Shown here: positions 8,737-17,871 of the stretch, piece by piece | Layout of the letters: every line of letters starts with the position of its first letter | Position numbering within the stretch: position 1 is the first letter of the stretch | DNA from: an uncultured Bacteroidota bacterium | GTDB taxonomy: Bacteria; Bacteroidota; Bacteroidia; Flavobacteriales; Flavobacteriaceae | Direction of reading: 5' to 3' | Length of the DNA stretch: 64,000 nt | NCBI GenBank assembly: GCA_902609035.1 | Contig: CACLQG010000004.1 | Location: 7,144 to 71,143, forward strand | Notes under the pieces: model-generated | Seen by the model: only the letters and a program-made list of their open reading frames with translations | What the model was told of the DNA's origin: nothing | Database searches by the model: none | Program-made: the position numbers and the translations under genes

Positions 8737-10257
8737 ATGCCAATTCCCCTTTTCAATTCTGTCGCATCTTGGTTTCTTAAGAAGCGAATTCATCAGATGG
8801 AATTGTTTATGAAGTATCCCAACGAAGTACAACAGGAATTGTTATATGGTCTTTTGAATAGTGCCACTAAAACTGAACTAGGAAAATCAAATGATTTTGA
8901 TTCTATTAAAAATTATAACGACTTCAAGAACCGTTTACCCATAGTATCTTACGAAGATATTGTTGATCAAATAGAACGGTGCAGAAAAGGAGAGCAAAAT
9001 ATTTTCTGGCCCACTAATATCAAATGGTTTGCCAAATCTAGCGGCACTACCAATGCTAAAAGTAAATTCATTCCCATAAGTCACGAGTCACTAGAAGATT
9101 GTCATTACAAGGCAGGAAAAGACATGCTTTCTATATATTACAACAACAATGAAGAGGCTCAAATCTTGGCGGGAAAATGTTTACGATTAGGTGGTAGCAG
9201 CGAATTGTATCAAAATACGGATACTTATTTCGGGGACCTTTCGGCGATTATAATTGATAACCTTCCCTTTTGGGCGGAGCTTGGAAGTACGCCCAGTCAC
9301 AAAGTGTCCCTCATGTCTGAATGGGAGACAAAAATGGAGGCCATTATCAAAGAAACATTGGAGGAGCGTGTAACTAGCCTAGCGGGAGTGCCCTCTTGGA
9401 TGCTTGTTTTGTTGCAAAATGTATTGAAAAAAAAGCAAAAAGCCACTATCACCGAAGTCTGGCCTATGGTAGAGGTGTACTTCCATGGAGGGGTAAGTTT
9501 TCATCCCTACCGAAAGCAATTTGAAAATTTGTTCAAGGGAATTGATCTCAAATTTTTTGAAATTTATAATGCCTCTGAGGGGTTTTTTGGAATGCAATAT
9601 CAAAATAACTCTAATGAACTGTTACTGATGCTGGATTATGGTATTTTTTATGAATTTATACCCATGGATAAGTCTGAACGAGATGAAACGGAGACAATCA
9701 TTCCTCTAAGTGAAGTAGAATTGAGAAAAAACTATGCAATGGTAATCACGACCAATTCAGGATTGTGGCGTTATAAAATTGGAGATACTATAAAATTCAC
9801 AAACTTGAGTCCCTACAGAATTCAAATCACTGGAAGAACAAAAAATCACATCAATGTATTTGGTGAGGAGTTGATGATTGAAAATGCAGAGTTAGCACTG
9901 AGCAAAGCTGCTAGAGCTATGGATTTGAGTATTGTAGACTATACGGCTGCTCCCATCTTTATGGAGACAGATAGAAAAGGGGGACACCAATGGTTGATTG
10001 AATTCAAAATTCCACCCAAGGATAGGCAGCGATTTACAAACTTACTCGATCAATTTTTAAAAGATGAAAACTCTGATTATGAAGCTAAAAGATACAAAAA
10101 TATGACCCTCTCACTGCCCAAACTGGACATCGCTAAAAAAAACCTATTTTATAATTGGATGGCACAAAAAAAAAAATTAGGGGGGCAACACAAGGTTCCA
10201 AGACTATCCAATAAAAGAGATTTATTAGAAGAACTACTTAAAATAAATAATCAGTAA
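8737..10257 (+). CDS. GH3 auxin-responsive-family protein (acyl-adenylate type)
   Basis: The 506-residue protein belongs to the GH3 family, best known in plants for ATP-dependent amino-acid conjugation of plant hormones and also common in Bacteroidota. It is related to ANL adenylating enzymes. Visible elements are FAKSSGTTNAKSKFIPIS near residue 97 (phosphate loop), YNASEGFFGMQ in the middle, and the IGDTIKFTNLSPYRIQITGR segment near 350-370 that ends the large domain. The bacterial substrate is unknown. I use the ATG at 8737, giving MPIPLFNSVASW; a start at 8692 would precede the promoter. Its stop is separated from the opposing clpX stop by one base. Confidence 0.88.
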   Translation: MPIPLFNSVASWFLKKRIHQMELFMKYPNEVQQELLYGLLNSATKTELGKSNDFDSIKNYNDFKNRLPIVSYEDIVDQIERCRKGEQNIFWPTNIKWFAKSSGTTNAKSKFIPISHESLEDCHYKAGKDMLSIYYNNNEEAQILAGKCLRLGGSSELYQNTDTYFGDLSAIIIDNLPFWAELGSTPSHKVSLMSEWETKMEAIIKETLEERVTSLAGVPSWMLVLLQNVLKKKQKATITEVWPMVEVYFHGGVSFHPYRKQFENLFKGIDLKFFEIYNASEGFFGMQYQNNSNELLLMLDYGIFYEFIPMDKSERDETETIIPLSEVELRKNYAMVITTNSGLWRYKIGDTIKFTNLSPYRIQITGRTKNHINVFGEELMIENAELALSKAARAMDLSIVDYTAAPIFMETDRKGGHQWLIEFKIPPKDRQRFTNLLDQFLKDENSDYEAKRYKNMTLSLPKLDIAKKNLFYNWMAQKKKLGGQHKVPRLSNKRDLLEELLKINNQ

Positions 10258-10258
10258 T

Positions 10259-11488
10259 TTAAGAAACAACTTTTAATGCAGGCAACTCAATTTTCGCAAG
10301 TCTTTGCTCAACATAGCTTTTAGTCACTTTCAGAGCGTTGACATCTGACTCAGGCAATTCAAACATAGCTTCATTTAGTACTGCTTCACAAAGTGAGCGT
10401 AAACCTCTAGCTCCCAACTTGTATTCCAAAGCCTTATCAACTATAAAATCCAAGGCTCCTAGCGTAAAGGTTAACTCAATTCCGTCCATTTCAAACAATT
10501 GAATATATTGCTTTATCAATGCATTTTTGGGGGTAGTCAAAATGGTACTAAGTGTTTCTTTATCCAAAGGGTTCATATATGTTAGGACGGGTAAACGTCC
10601 AATGATTTCTGGGATTAACCCAAAAGACCTTATGTCTCGTGGAGTAATGTACTGCAATACATTCTTAGCATCTACTTTTTCCAACTCCTTTTTGGTATTG
10701 TAACCTATGGCTTGTAAATTCAGACGCTTATTGATGGCACGTTCAATCCCATCAAATGCCCCTCCAGCAATAAACAAAATATTGGAAGTGTCAACTTCAA
10801 TAAATTTTTGATCGGGATGTTTTCTACCACCTTTTGGAGGTACATTTACTTTAGTACCCTCCAGAAGTTTTAGAAGTGCTTGTTGGACGCCCTCTCCAGA
10901 AACATCTCGGGTAATAGAGGGATTGTCTCCCTTACGAGCAATTTTGTCTATTTCGTCAATAAATACAATTCCATACTGGGCCTTATCAATATCATAGTCA
11001 GCTGCTTGAAGTAATTTGGTAAGGATGCTTTCGACATCTTCACCTACATAACCTGCCTCGGTCAAAACCGTAGCATCAACAATTGCTAAGGGTACTTTGA
11101 GAAGTTTAGAAATAGTTTGTGCCAAAAGGGTTTTTCCTGTTCCCGTCTGACCTACCAAGATAACATTGCTCTTCTGGATTTCAATTTCACTTTTACCATT
11201 TAAGTGGTTAATGCGTTTATAGTGGTTGTATACCGCAACAGAAAGTATCTTTTTTGCAGATTCCTGACCGATTACATAATCGTCTAAAAAGGATTTGATT
11301 TTTTTGGGGGGATGTAACTCTAGGTCAAGCTTAGCCTCACCTTTTTCTTCGGTAGTTTCCTCCTTCACAATACCATAAGCTTGAAGAATACACTTATCAC
11401 AGATATGAGCATCCAAACCCGCAATCAGCAATTGTGTTTGAGGTTTGGCTCTACCGCAAAAGGAGCAGTTTAATTTTTCTTTACTCAT
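10259..11488 (-). CDS. clpX: ATP-dependent Clp protease ATP-binding subunit ClpX
   Basis: ClpX is the AAA+ unfoldase that feeds tagged substrates into ClpP. The 409-residue protein has the N-terminal C4 zinc-binding domain (C8, C11, C30, C33), Walker A GQTGTGKT at 113-120, Walker [12 protein letters not shown], and the ClpP-docking region in the second half. Length is normal. It lies six bases downstream of clpP and is third in a tig-clpP-clpX operon, the common order in bacteria. Its 3' end meets that of the GH3 gene with a one-base gap, leaving no room for a terminator between them. Confidence 0.98.
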   Translation of the reverse strand: MSKEKLNCSFCGRAKPQTQLLIAGLDAHICDKCILQAYGIVKEETTEEKGEAKLDLELHPPKKIKSFLDDYVIGQESAKKILSVAVYNHYKRINHLNGKSEIEIQKSNVILVGQTGTGKTLLAQTISKLLKVPLAIVDATVLTEAGYVGEDVESILTKLLQAADYDIDKAQYGIVFIDEIDKIARKGDNPSITRDVSGEGVQQALLKLLEGTKVNVPPKGGRKHPDQKFIEVDTSNILFIAGGAFDGIERAINKRLNLQAIGYNTKKELEKVDAKNVLQYITPRDIRSFGLIPEIIGRLPVLTYMNPLDKETLSTILTTPKNALIKQYIQLFEMDGIELTFTLGALDFIVDKALEYKLGARGLRSLCEAVLNEAMFELPESDVNALKVTKSYVEQRLAKIELPALKVVS

Positions 11489-11494
11489 TTTATT

Positions 11495-12157
11495 TTACTT
11501 TACACCGCCCAAAACTTCGTCAACCATACCATATTCTTTAGCCTCCTGAGCTTTCATCCAATAGTCACGATCACTGTCTTGGTTGACTTTATCCACACTT
11601 TGTCCAGATTGCTTGGCAATAATTTGATACAACTCATCTTTGAGTTTTAAAATTTCCCTTGCAGTAATTTCGATATCAGAGGCCTGTCCTTGCGCTCCTC
11701 CAAGTGGTTGGTGAATCATTACTCTAGAATGAGGTAATGCTGAACGCTTCCCTTTCTCTCCTGCACAAAGTAAAACAGCTCCCATAGAAGCTGCCATTCC
11801 TGTACATATGGTGGCAACATCAGGTGTAATAAATTGCATGGTATCATAAATACCCAATCCAGCATAAACTCCTCCACCTGGCGAATTGATATACATTTGA
11901 ATGTCTCTCTTTGCATCTGTACTTTGCAAAAACAAAAGCTGTGCTTGGATTATATTGGCTACACTGTCATTTATCGCCGTTCCCAAAAACATTATCCTAT
12001 CCATCATCAATCGCGAAAAAACATCCATCTGCGCTACATTCAACTGACGTTCCTCAATTATATAAGGGGTCATACTACTAACGATTTTGTCATAATACGT
12101 GGAGTTGATCCCATGATGTTTTGTTGCGAAATCTTTAAACTCTTTTCTGAAGTCCAT
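11495..12157 (-). CDS. clpP: ATP-dependent Clp protease proteolytic subunit ClpP
   Basis: ClpP forms the tetradecameric serine-protease chamber of ClpXP. The 220-residue protein shows the nucleophile S124 in GMAASMGAV, H149 in MIHQPLGG, and an Asp in the DSDRDYW segment near 195-200. I start at ATG 12157 (MDFRKEFKDFATKH), as in other Bacteroidota; a frame extended to 12187 would nearly abut tig but adds a non-conserved lysine/isoleucine-rich stretch. It follows tig by 35 bases and precedes clpX by six. Confidence 0.97.
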   Translation of the reverse strand: MDFRKEFKDFATKHHGINSTYYDKIVSSMTPYIIEERQLNVAQMDVFSRLMMDRIMFLGTAINDSVANIIQAQLLFLQSTDAKRDIQMYINSPGGGVYAGLGIYDTMQFITPDVATICTGMAASMGAVLLCAGEKGKRSALPHSRVMIHQPLGGAQGQASDIEITAREILKLKDELYQIIAKQSGQSVDKVNQDSDRDYWMKAQEAKEYGMVDEVLGGVK

Positions 12158-12192
12158 TTTTAAGTTTATTTTTATAAAATTAATCAAAAAAA

Positions 12193-13521
12193 TTAGCCTT
12201 GACGATAAGCTTCTTTTACAAAAGCATCAAATGACAACTTTTTCTTTTTAAATGAAAGATTTACCTTGTAAAATTCTAAAAGCTTTTTACTCATCAATTG
12301 TTCCGAAAGTTTACGCGCCTCCTCATCACTAGACATCATTCTATCAACTATCCCATCCATCTGTTCATCGGGTAACCCTGCTTGTCCATATTGGGTCATT
12401 TGCTTCAAAATCATTTGTTTAGCAAATTCTTTTAGCTCTTCGATTTTAATTTGAAGATCATGTTCGGCAATTATTTTTCCTTCTATCAATTGGTATCTTA
12501 TTCCTTTTTCAGATCGCTCATATTCTTCTTCTGCCGCTTCAGGAGTCAAAGGTTGCTCCCCGGAGTTTTGCATCCACTTTTTCAAAAATTCAACAGGTAA
12601 ATCGAACTTAGTTTTTTCTACGAGGTACTCTGTTACATCATTGAGAAGTTTTTGATCAGACTTTTGTTCAAACTGTTTTTCGAGACCCTCTGAAACCTTA
12701 GCTCTCATATCTTTGACAGACTTTACAACATTAGGTCCGTAAATTTTATCGAAAAACTCTTGATTCATTTCAGCCAATACCCGCTCATTAATTTCTTTGA
12801 TATCAAAGAAAATTTCACTTCCTATTTGATTTAGTTTATCTTCAGATACATTAAGTATTCTTATAGCAGTAGCCTCATCTTTAAAAAGATTTTTATATCT
12901 TAATTCAAGCACATCTCCAACGGTAGCTTTTTTGAACGCGGTGAGCTGAGTCTTGCCTTTGATTTGACTCAAGTCAAAGGTATGTGTCGTGTCAATTTCT
13001 GCTACTTCATTTTTTATAACGGCAGTAATTTCAAAATTATCTTTAGCATTTTTTTTTGCTACTAATTTGCCATATTGCTTACGATAATGTTTTACTTGAT
13101 CATCAATCATCGAATCACTCGCAGTAATTTGATAATGTATCAATTTATTTTTTTCTGTAAACTTTACATCAAAAGAAGGAGAAAGTCCCAATTCAAAAGT
13201 AAAGGAGAGAGTAGCAGCTTTCCAGTCCAACTCATCCTGCATAATAGGTAAAGGATTGCCCAAAATATTGAGGTTTTCATCTTTTAGATATTTTTCCAAA
13301 TTTTGTTGTAATAATTTATTTACCTCATCAGTAATAACAGCGGTTTCATATTTTTTTTTGATCATTCCAATAGGTACATGACCTCTTCTAAAACCAGGAA
13401 TATTTGCTTTTTTCCTGTAATCGGACAGAACATTTTTGACTTTGCCTTCAAAATCTTTTTGTTCTATATCTATAATGATCTTAGTATTAAGGTTATCAAT
13501 ATCGTTCCGTGAGATCTTCAT
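12193..13521 (-). CDS. tig: Trigger factor, ribosome-associated chaperone
   Basis: Trigger factor binds ribosomal protein L23 and shields nascent chains. The 442-residue protein has the N-terminal ribosome-binding domain with GFRRGHVP (variant of the GFRxGxxP signature) near residue 43-50, a divergent middle domain in place of a clear FKBP-type isomerase, and a long helical C-terminal arm. The divergent middle is usual in Bacteroidota. I start at ATG 13521 (MKISRNDIDNLN); four extra residues are possible from 13533. It leads the tig-clpP-clpX operon and has a well-placed promoter at 13545-13575. Confidence 0.95.
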   Translation of the reverse strand: MKISRNDIDNLNTKIIIDIEQKDFEGKVKNVLSDYRKKANIPGFRRGHVPIGMIKKKYETAVITDEVNKLLQQNLEKYLKDENLNILGNPLPIMQDELDWKAATLSFTFELGLSPSFDVKFTEKNKLIHYQITASDSMIDDQVKHYRKQYGKLVAKKNAKDNFEITAVIKNEVAEIDTTHTFDLSQIKGKTQLTAFKKATVGDVLELRYKNLFKDEATAIRILNVSEDKLNQIGSEIFFDIKEINERVLAEMNQEFFDKIYGPNVVKSVKDMRAKVSEGLEKQFEQKSDQKLLNDVTEYLVEKTKFDLPVEFLKKWMQNSGEQPLTPEAAEEEYERSEKGIRYQLIEGKIIAEHDLQIKIEELKEFAKQMILKQMTQYGQAGLPDEQMDGIVDRMMSSDEEARKLSEQLMSKKLLEFYKVNLSFKKKKLSFDAFVKEAYRQG

Positions 13522-13544
13522 ATGAATATGCAAAAATATGGGCC

Positions 13545-13575
13545 CAAAAATACGTTTTTAAAACTGGTTAGCCAA
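13545..13575 (-). promoter_or_regulatory. Promoter of tig-clpP-clpX
   Basis: On the minus strand TTG (13575-13573), 20 bases, then TATTTTTG (13552-13545) fits TTG-N17-23-TAnnTTTG. The leader to the tig ATG at 13521 would be under 25 bases. A second TATTTTTG lies at 13538-13531 but has no -33 partner. Confidence 0.55.
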
Positions 13576-13649
13576 GTTGTTTAATCTACTGAACCTATTT
13601 AAGTATTTAGTTTTTTCACTCGAAATCGAGATAAAATAAATAGCAATGA

Positions 13650-13678
13650 TTTGATTTTAAAATTTTATACTAAATTTG
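13650..13678 (+). promoter_or_regulatory. Promoter of rpsP-rimM
   Basis: TTTG at 13650-13653, 17 bases, then TAAATTTG at 13671-13678 match the Bacteroidota sigma-factor consensus. The leader to the rpsP ATG at 13732 is about 45 bases and contains an imperfect GC-rich hairpin (GAGGGGTCGGGAACCTC around 13700-13716), possibly a site of ribosomal-protein feedback. Confidence 0.55.
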
Positions 13679-13731
13679 CGATCCTAGAATTAATAATCGA
13701 GGGGTCGGGAACCTCTAAAAATTAATGTGAT

Positions 13732-14388
13732 ATGCCTGTAAGAATTAGACTTCAGAGACACGGAAAAAAAGGTAAACCTTTTTACTGGATCGTTGTGGCT
13801 GACAGCCGCGCTAAAAGAGACGGTCGTTACCTTGAAAAAATTGGAATTTACAACCCCAACACCAATCCCGCTACTGTGGATCTGAACATTGATGAAGCTG
13901 TAAAATGGCTTGAAAATGGAGCTCAACCCTCAGATACTGCTAGAACATTATTATCCTACCGGGGTGCCATGATGAAGCATCATCTCAACGGTGGAGTAAA
14001 AAAAGGGGCTTTCTCGCAAGAAGAGGCTGACAATCGCTTTAACTCTTGGCTGGAGGAAAAACAAAATAAAATCCAAGCCAAAATTGATGGGTTAGATAAA
14101 GTTATAGCAAGTGATTTGGCGCAGAGACTCGAGGCTGAAAAAGCGGTTAATCAAAAAAGAATTTCGGATATGACGGTTGCACCTATGGAAGAAGTTGCTA
14201 CGGAAACTTCAAATGAAGAGGCTTCGATTACGGAAGCTACTGAGAAAACATCGGCTCCTAAATCCGAGGCTGCCCCTGACGAAACACCTACTGAAATTCT
14301 ATCTGAAACAGAAGCCTCTCCAGAAGAACCAATAGTCGAAGAGACTTCTGCAAAGGAAACTAAAAGTGAAGATGCTCCAGCCGAGTAA
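13732..14388 (+). CDS. rpsP: 30S ribosomal protein S16 with acidic C-terminal tail
   Basis: Residues 1-80 are a normal S16, starting MPVRIRLQRHGKKGKPFYWI, which binds 16S rRNA in the body of the small subunit. The protein continues to 218 residues. Residues 95-145 look helical and residues 150-218 are a low-complexity tail of Glu, Thr, Ser, Ala and Pro with few basic residues. Extended S16 proteins are common in Bacteroidota, but this tail is long. The gene heads an rpsP-rimM unit, a normal pairing since RimM helps 30S maturation. The next start is 36 bases on. Confidence 0.95.
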   Translation: MPVRIRLQRHGKKGKPFYWIVVADSRAKRDGRYLEKIGIYNPNTNPATVDLNIDEAVKWLENGAQPSDTARTLLSYRGAMMKHHLNGGVKKGAFSQEEADNRFNSWLEEKQNKIQAKIDGLDKVIASDLAQRLEAEKAVNQKRISDMTVAPMEEVATETSNEEASITEATEKTSAPKSEAAPDETPTEILSETEASPEEPIVEETSAKETKSEDAPAE

Positions 14389-14424
14389 GTCGAATTCAAA
14401 GAATGAATCCCTTTCCAATAAATT

Positions 14425-14949
14425 ATGCTAAAAGAAGACTGCTTCTTTTTAGGCACTATCGTTGCAAAGTACAGTTTTAAAGGAGAAATTCTTGTCAAAC
14501 TGGACACCGACCGACCCAATACCTATCTTGATCTTCAGTCCATTTTTGTAGAAACTACCAATGGTTTGGTTCCTTACTTTATTGACCGATGTCTTTTACA
14601 TAAGTCTTCTTTGCTTAGGATCAAATTTGACGGAGTTGATTCAGAAAACGAGGCAGAAGTATTACTTAAAAAAGATTTATTTCTCCCTATGGAAATGCTT
14701 CCTCCTCTTAAAGGCAATCAATTTTATTATCATGAGGTAACTGGATTCTCTGCCATAGATCAATTTAATATTGAAATTGGAACCATTAAAACTGTAAATG
14801 ATTCCGGTCCCCAACCTCTTTTTATTATTGATTCCTATGGCACTGAGATTTTAATCCCTGCTCACGATAATTTTATTAAAGAATTAGACAGAAAAAGTGA
14901 AAAAATATTCCTCGATTTACCCGAAGGTCTATTGGATATTTTCAAATAA
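14425..14949 (+). CDS. rimM: Ribosome maturation factor RimM
   Basis: RimM binds S19 and assists 30S head assembly. The 174-residue protein has the N-terminal RimM domain (GTIVAKYSFKGEILVK near residues 10-25) and the C-terminal PRC-barrel (FYYHEVTGFSAID near 95-110, ending LPEGLLDIF). The length is normal. It is 36 bases downstream of rpsP. The stop lies three bases from the stop of the opposing TonB-dependent receptor gene, so no separate terminator fits between them. Confidence 0.94.
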   Translation: MLKEDCFFLGTIVAKYSFKGEILVKLDTDRPNTYLDLQSIFVETTNGLVPYFIDRCLLHKSSLLRIKFDGVDSENEAEVLLKKDLFLPMEMLPPLKGNQFYYHEVTGFSAIDQFNIEIGTIKTVNDSGPQPLFIIDSYGTEILIPAHDNFIKELDRKSEKIFLDLPEGLLDIFK

Positions 14950-14952
14950 TGC

Positions 14953-17310
14953 TTAAAAATCCACTACAAACCCAAAAGTGGGAATTGGAATATTAGTATT
15001 TTCGTCCGTGTTTACCTTTACCAAGGATTGTGGCAGTATCAATGCTCCTGTTTCAGATCTGTTAAGTCCATATTCATCTGGTATGGGTACTGCCTGGGCT
15101 AAGAAATTTTGAATTTCAAAATAGAAATTGAAAGAGTAGCGTTTAAAATTCCATTTTTTATCGAATCGTATATCCGCCAAATTAAAAGGATCTAATTTGA
15201 CATTTCCCAGTTGATCATAATCCAAAACTACCTCTGGATAGGCTTGGAGCGTTGCATTTTGGTTGACAGGTACATAGGGTGTTTTCCCAGAAAACCTCCA
15301 TCGAGCACTAATCTCCCAATTTCTTTTCAGCTTGTATCCTCCAGAAAAAGAGATCAAGTGACGACTATCCCAAACCGAGGGTAAATAGTCCCCCGTGGCC
15401 TCTGTAAATTTACTGTAGAAATAGGTGTAGGCAAAAACACCATAGAAGTTTTTGGTAAGTTTTTGTTGGTACAATGCCTCAATACCATAACTTTTTCCTC
15501 GTCCATCCGTGGCTATGGCCTCGTTCCCCAAGACCTCAAAATCCCCTCCTTTATTTGCTATTGACACCCCATCCATTAGTGATATTGGGTATTGGCTGTA
15601 TTTTTTATAAAATCCTTCAAGGGTAACTCTTGAGGCATTACCAGGTGCGTATTCTATTCCAATCACGAAATGATCACTTTGGGTGTATTTGGACTTTTGA
15701 TTTATAAATGTTTTTAGGTTGTCCTGATATCCCAGCATGGTGTAGGTAGGGATCTTGTAATATCTTCCAACCGATGCGTTGATTTTCCATATTTGGTCAT
15801 CTGAAAGATTATAAGTTAATGCCATTCTTGGAGAAAAATTATCTATCAAACTCGATCCCTTTGAAAAGGTATCTGTATCAAATCTAAAACCAAATGATAA
15901 ACCGAGATTGTCATTAAAAAATTTTCGTTCTCCTTTGGCAAAAAACCCGTATTTTAAAAAATCTATCCCCGTACTATAGTTGATATTGTAAAGGATGCTT
16001 TGGGTATCATTGAAATAGTCAGAATACTGAATATTAGTTCCGGTAGCCAATTTCCACTGGTCCAAATAATGTAAGGTCTGATAACGAAGCTTAGTCTCTT
16101 GCTCATAGGAATCATTTTCAAAAATGACTCCTGTTTTTTGGGTGTTGTCCTGATATCGAGAAAAAATATTCTGTAATCTGTTGGTGCTGATGGCAGTGGT
16201 CATGGAGCCCTTTCCGTTTTTATATTTCCTACTCCAGGACACACCAACCGTAATGGTTTTTTGTCGAATGATAGGAACTTGTTCAATTGTCGACTGCTGC
16301 AATGCATCAAAATCATTAGGAGCTTTTACCGAAAAATCGTCAATAGTTCCCAGGCCAAGAAATGTAAGGGTGTTGTATGCATCAATTTCATGATTTATTT
16401 TCCATTGGTAATCCCAATAATCAGGTCTGATGGGTAGTCCTATCAATTCAAATAAAAACTGGAGGTAACTCCTCCTCACAGAGAACAATAAAGTAGTTTT
16501 AGCAGGTTTTTCCTTTTCTTTCTTAAACAAGGGTCCCTCAAGAGTTAACGCAGCTTCGCTGGCACCTAACCTAAAATTACCTCCAAACCTATTTGGGTTT
16601 CCTTCTCTTTGTTCAAAAGACAAAACCCCTGACAAGGGATTGTCATATTCGGCTCCAAAAGCTGAACTCGAAAGGGTGACTTCTCGGATAAAAGAGACGT
16701 TTAACATCCCCACGGGTCCTCCTGCACTGCCTTGCGTACTGAAGTGATTAATGTTTGGGATTTCGATTCCATCTAAATAATAGACCGACTCATTGGGTGC
16801 ACCACCTCTAATAATGATGTCATTTCTAAAACCTCCTATAGAGGGTGAAATACCTGGCATGCTTTGAATTACCTTGGTAATATCGTTATTCCCACCAGGA
16901 TAAGTTTCAATTTCCACAGCTGAAAAAGTTTGAGTAGATAGTGGAGTTTCAACAGAGGTTCTAAAGGGACTCTGGAAAATTACTATTTCATCCAATTCAT
17001 TGGCAGACTCCTCTAAAAGAATTTGCAATGGAGGGGTACCAAATGTTTTTACGATTATATTATAAATTGTTTGGGATTGGTAACCTAGATGACTGATCAC
17101 CAAATTGTATGTACGGGTAGGAACATCTTTAAAATTAAAATAACCTTCTTCATTAGTAGCCATTCCCATTGTTGTACCCTGCAATAAAACGGTAACCCCT
17201 TGAAGGGGTAGTTGGGATTTCTGATCTAAAATTCTACCAATGAGCTGTCCAGAATTTTGTGCTTTTAAAAAATAAATATTAAGTAGGAAGAATAGTAAGA
17301 ATTTTCGCAT
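14953..17310 (-). CDS. TonB-dependent receptor with carboxypeptidase-like N-domain
   Basis: A 785-residue outer-membrane receptor. Residues 1-17 form a signal peptide. Residues about 20-105 are a carboxypeptidase D-type regulatory beta-sandwich (GRILDQKSQLPLQGVTV), the plug follows at about 115-230 (PGISPSIGGFRNDIIIRGG, YYLDGIEIPNINHF), and the rest is the beta-barrel, ending in a phenylalanine (GFVVDF) as barrel proteins do. Substrate cannot be told from sequence; no SusD partner is nearby, so it is not a typical glycan-uptake pair. The divergent neighbour at 17419 is a Rieske lipoprotein. Confidence 0.9.
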   Translation of the reverse strand: MRKFLLFFLLNIYFLKAQNSGQLIGRILDQKSQLPLQGVTVLLQGTTMGMATNEEGYFNFKDVPTRTYNLVISHLGYQSQTIYNIIVKTFGTPPLQILLEESANELDEIVIFQSPFRTSVETPLSTQTFSAVEIETYPGGNNDITKVIQSMPGISPSIGGFRNDIIIRGGAPNESVYYLDGIEIPNINHFSTQGSAGGPVGMLNVSFIREVTLSSSAFGAEYDNPLSGVLSFEQREGNPNRFGGNFRLGASEAALTLEGPLFKKEKEKPAKTTLLFSVRRSYLQFLFELIGLPIRPDYWDYQWKINHEIDAYNTLTFLGLGTIDDFSVKAPNDFDALQQSTIEQVPIIRQKTITVGVSWSRKYKNGKGSMTTAISTNRLQNIFSRYQDNTQKTGVIFENDSYEQETKLRYQTLHYLDQWKLATGTNIQYSDYFNDTQSILYNINYSTGIDFLKYGFFAKGERKFFNDNLGLSFGFRFDTDTFSKGSSLIDNFSPRMALTYNLSDDQIWKINASVGRYYKIPTYTMLGYQDNLKTFINQKSKYTQSDHFVIGIEYAPGNASRVTLEGFYKKYSQYPISLMDGVSIANKGGDFEVLGNEAIATDGRGKSYGIEALYQQKLTKNFYGVFAYTYFYSKFTEATGDYLPSVWDSRHLISFSGGYKLKRNWEISARWRFSGKTPYVPVNQNATLQAYPEVVLDYDQLGNVKLDPFNLADIRFDKKWNFKRYSFNFYFEIQNFLAQAVPIPDEYGLNRSETGALILPQSLVKVNTDENTNIPIPTFGFVVDF

Positions 17311-17396
17311 TCGCTTTTAGAGTAAAATTAATCTAAACTTTCGAAGTGTATTTACATTTGTTTAATATTTTTACAAAAAGATTAAACTAAATTATT

Positions 17397-17404
17397 TAAA
17401 TTTG
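17397..17404 (+). promoter_or_regulatory. -7 element upstream of the Rieske gene
   Basis: TAAATTTG fits TAnnTTTG exactly and ends 14 bases before the ATG at 17419. There is no TTG at the expected -33 distance, so this is a weak call. Confidence 0.3.
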
Positions 17405-17418
17405 AATAAAATTTATTT

Positions 17419-17871
17419 ATGAAAAATAAAAGAAGAGATTTTTTAAAATCATCCTGTGCTCCTATTGCCTTTTCAATGTTTGGTATTTCCCTGCTTGAAG
17501 CCTGTAGTTCGGGCGGTGATGATGGTTATGAAACGGCTACCCCGGCTGGTAATAATGAGGGGGGTAGTATCGAAGTGGACAATACAGTTAATATAGACCT
17601 AACAGGCTCTAATTTTTCTGATTTGACTGAGATTGGAGGTTGGATGAATTATTCAAGTAAAAACATGTTATTATTGAGAATCAGTGATTCTGAAATAAGA
17701 GCTTTTACAAACGTTTGTCCCCACCAAGGTTCAAACAATCAATGGTCGCACAGCGATTCTAAGTTTGTTTGTTCCAATCACGGGAGGTCATTCAGTGATG
17801 ATTGTTCTAGTGCCTTAACTTGCTTTGATACTAGTATTGAAGAAAATATTTTAACCGTTAAAATTAGTTAA
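17419..17871 (+). CDS. Rieske [2Fe-2S] lipoprotein with Tat-like signal
   Basis: A 150-residue exported iron-sulfur protein. The N-terminus carries a Tat-like motif KRRDFLK (residues 4-10) followed by a hydrophobic stretch and a lipobox LLEAC with C29, so it is probably a folded, lipid-anchored protein. A Gly/Asp-rich spacer leads to a Rieske domain with both cluster boxes: C100-P-H102 and C118-S-N-H121. The usual extra disulfide cysteines and the full cytochrome bc1 flap are absent, so it resembles the small ferredoxin-like Rieske proteins more than the bc1 subunit. No oxidoreductase partner is adjacent. The stop overlaps the opposing gene by eight bases. Confidence 0.87.
   Translation: MKNKRRDFLKSSCAPIAFSMFGISLLEACSSGGDDGYETATPAGNNEGGSIEVDNTVNIDLTGSNFSDLTEIGGWMNYSSKNMLLLRISDSEIRAFTNVCPHQGSNNQWSHSDSKFVCSNHGRSFSDDCSSALTCFDTSIEENILTVKIS

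Noticed and set aside
10150..10180. Poly-A runs as a frameshift in the GH3 gene
   Set aside because: The reading frame passes through the runs intact and the C-terminus is complete.
14953..17310. SusC/SusD polysaccharide-utilisation pair
   Set aside because: No SusD-type lipoprotein or glycoside hydrolase is next to the receptor.
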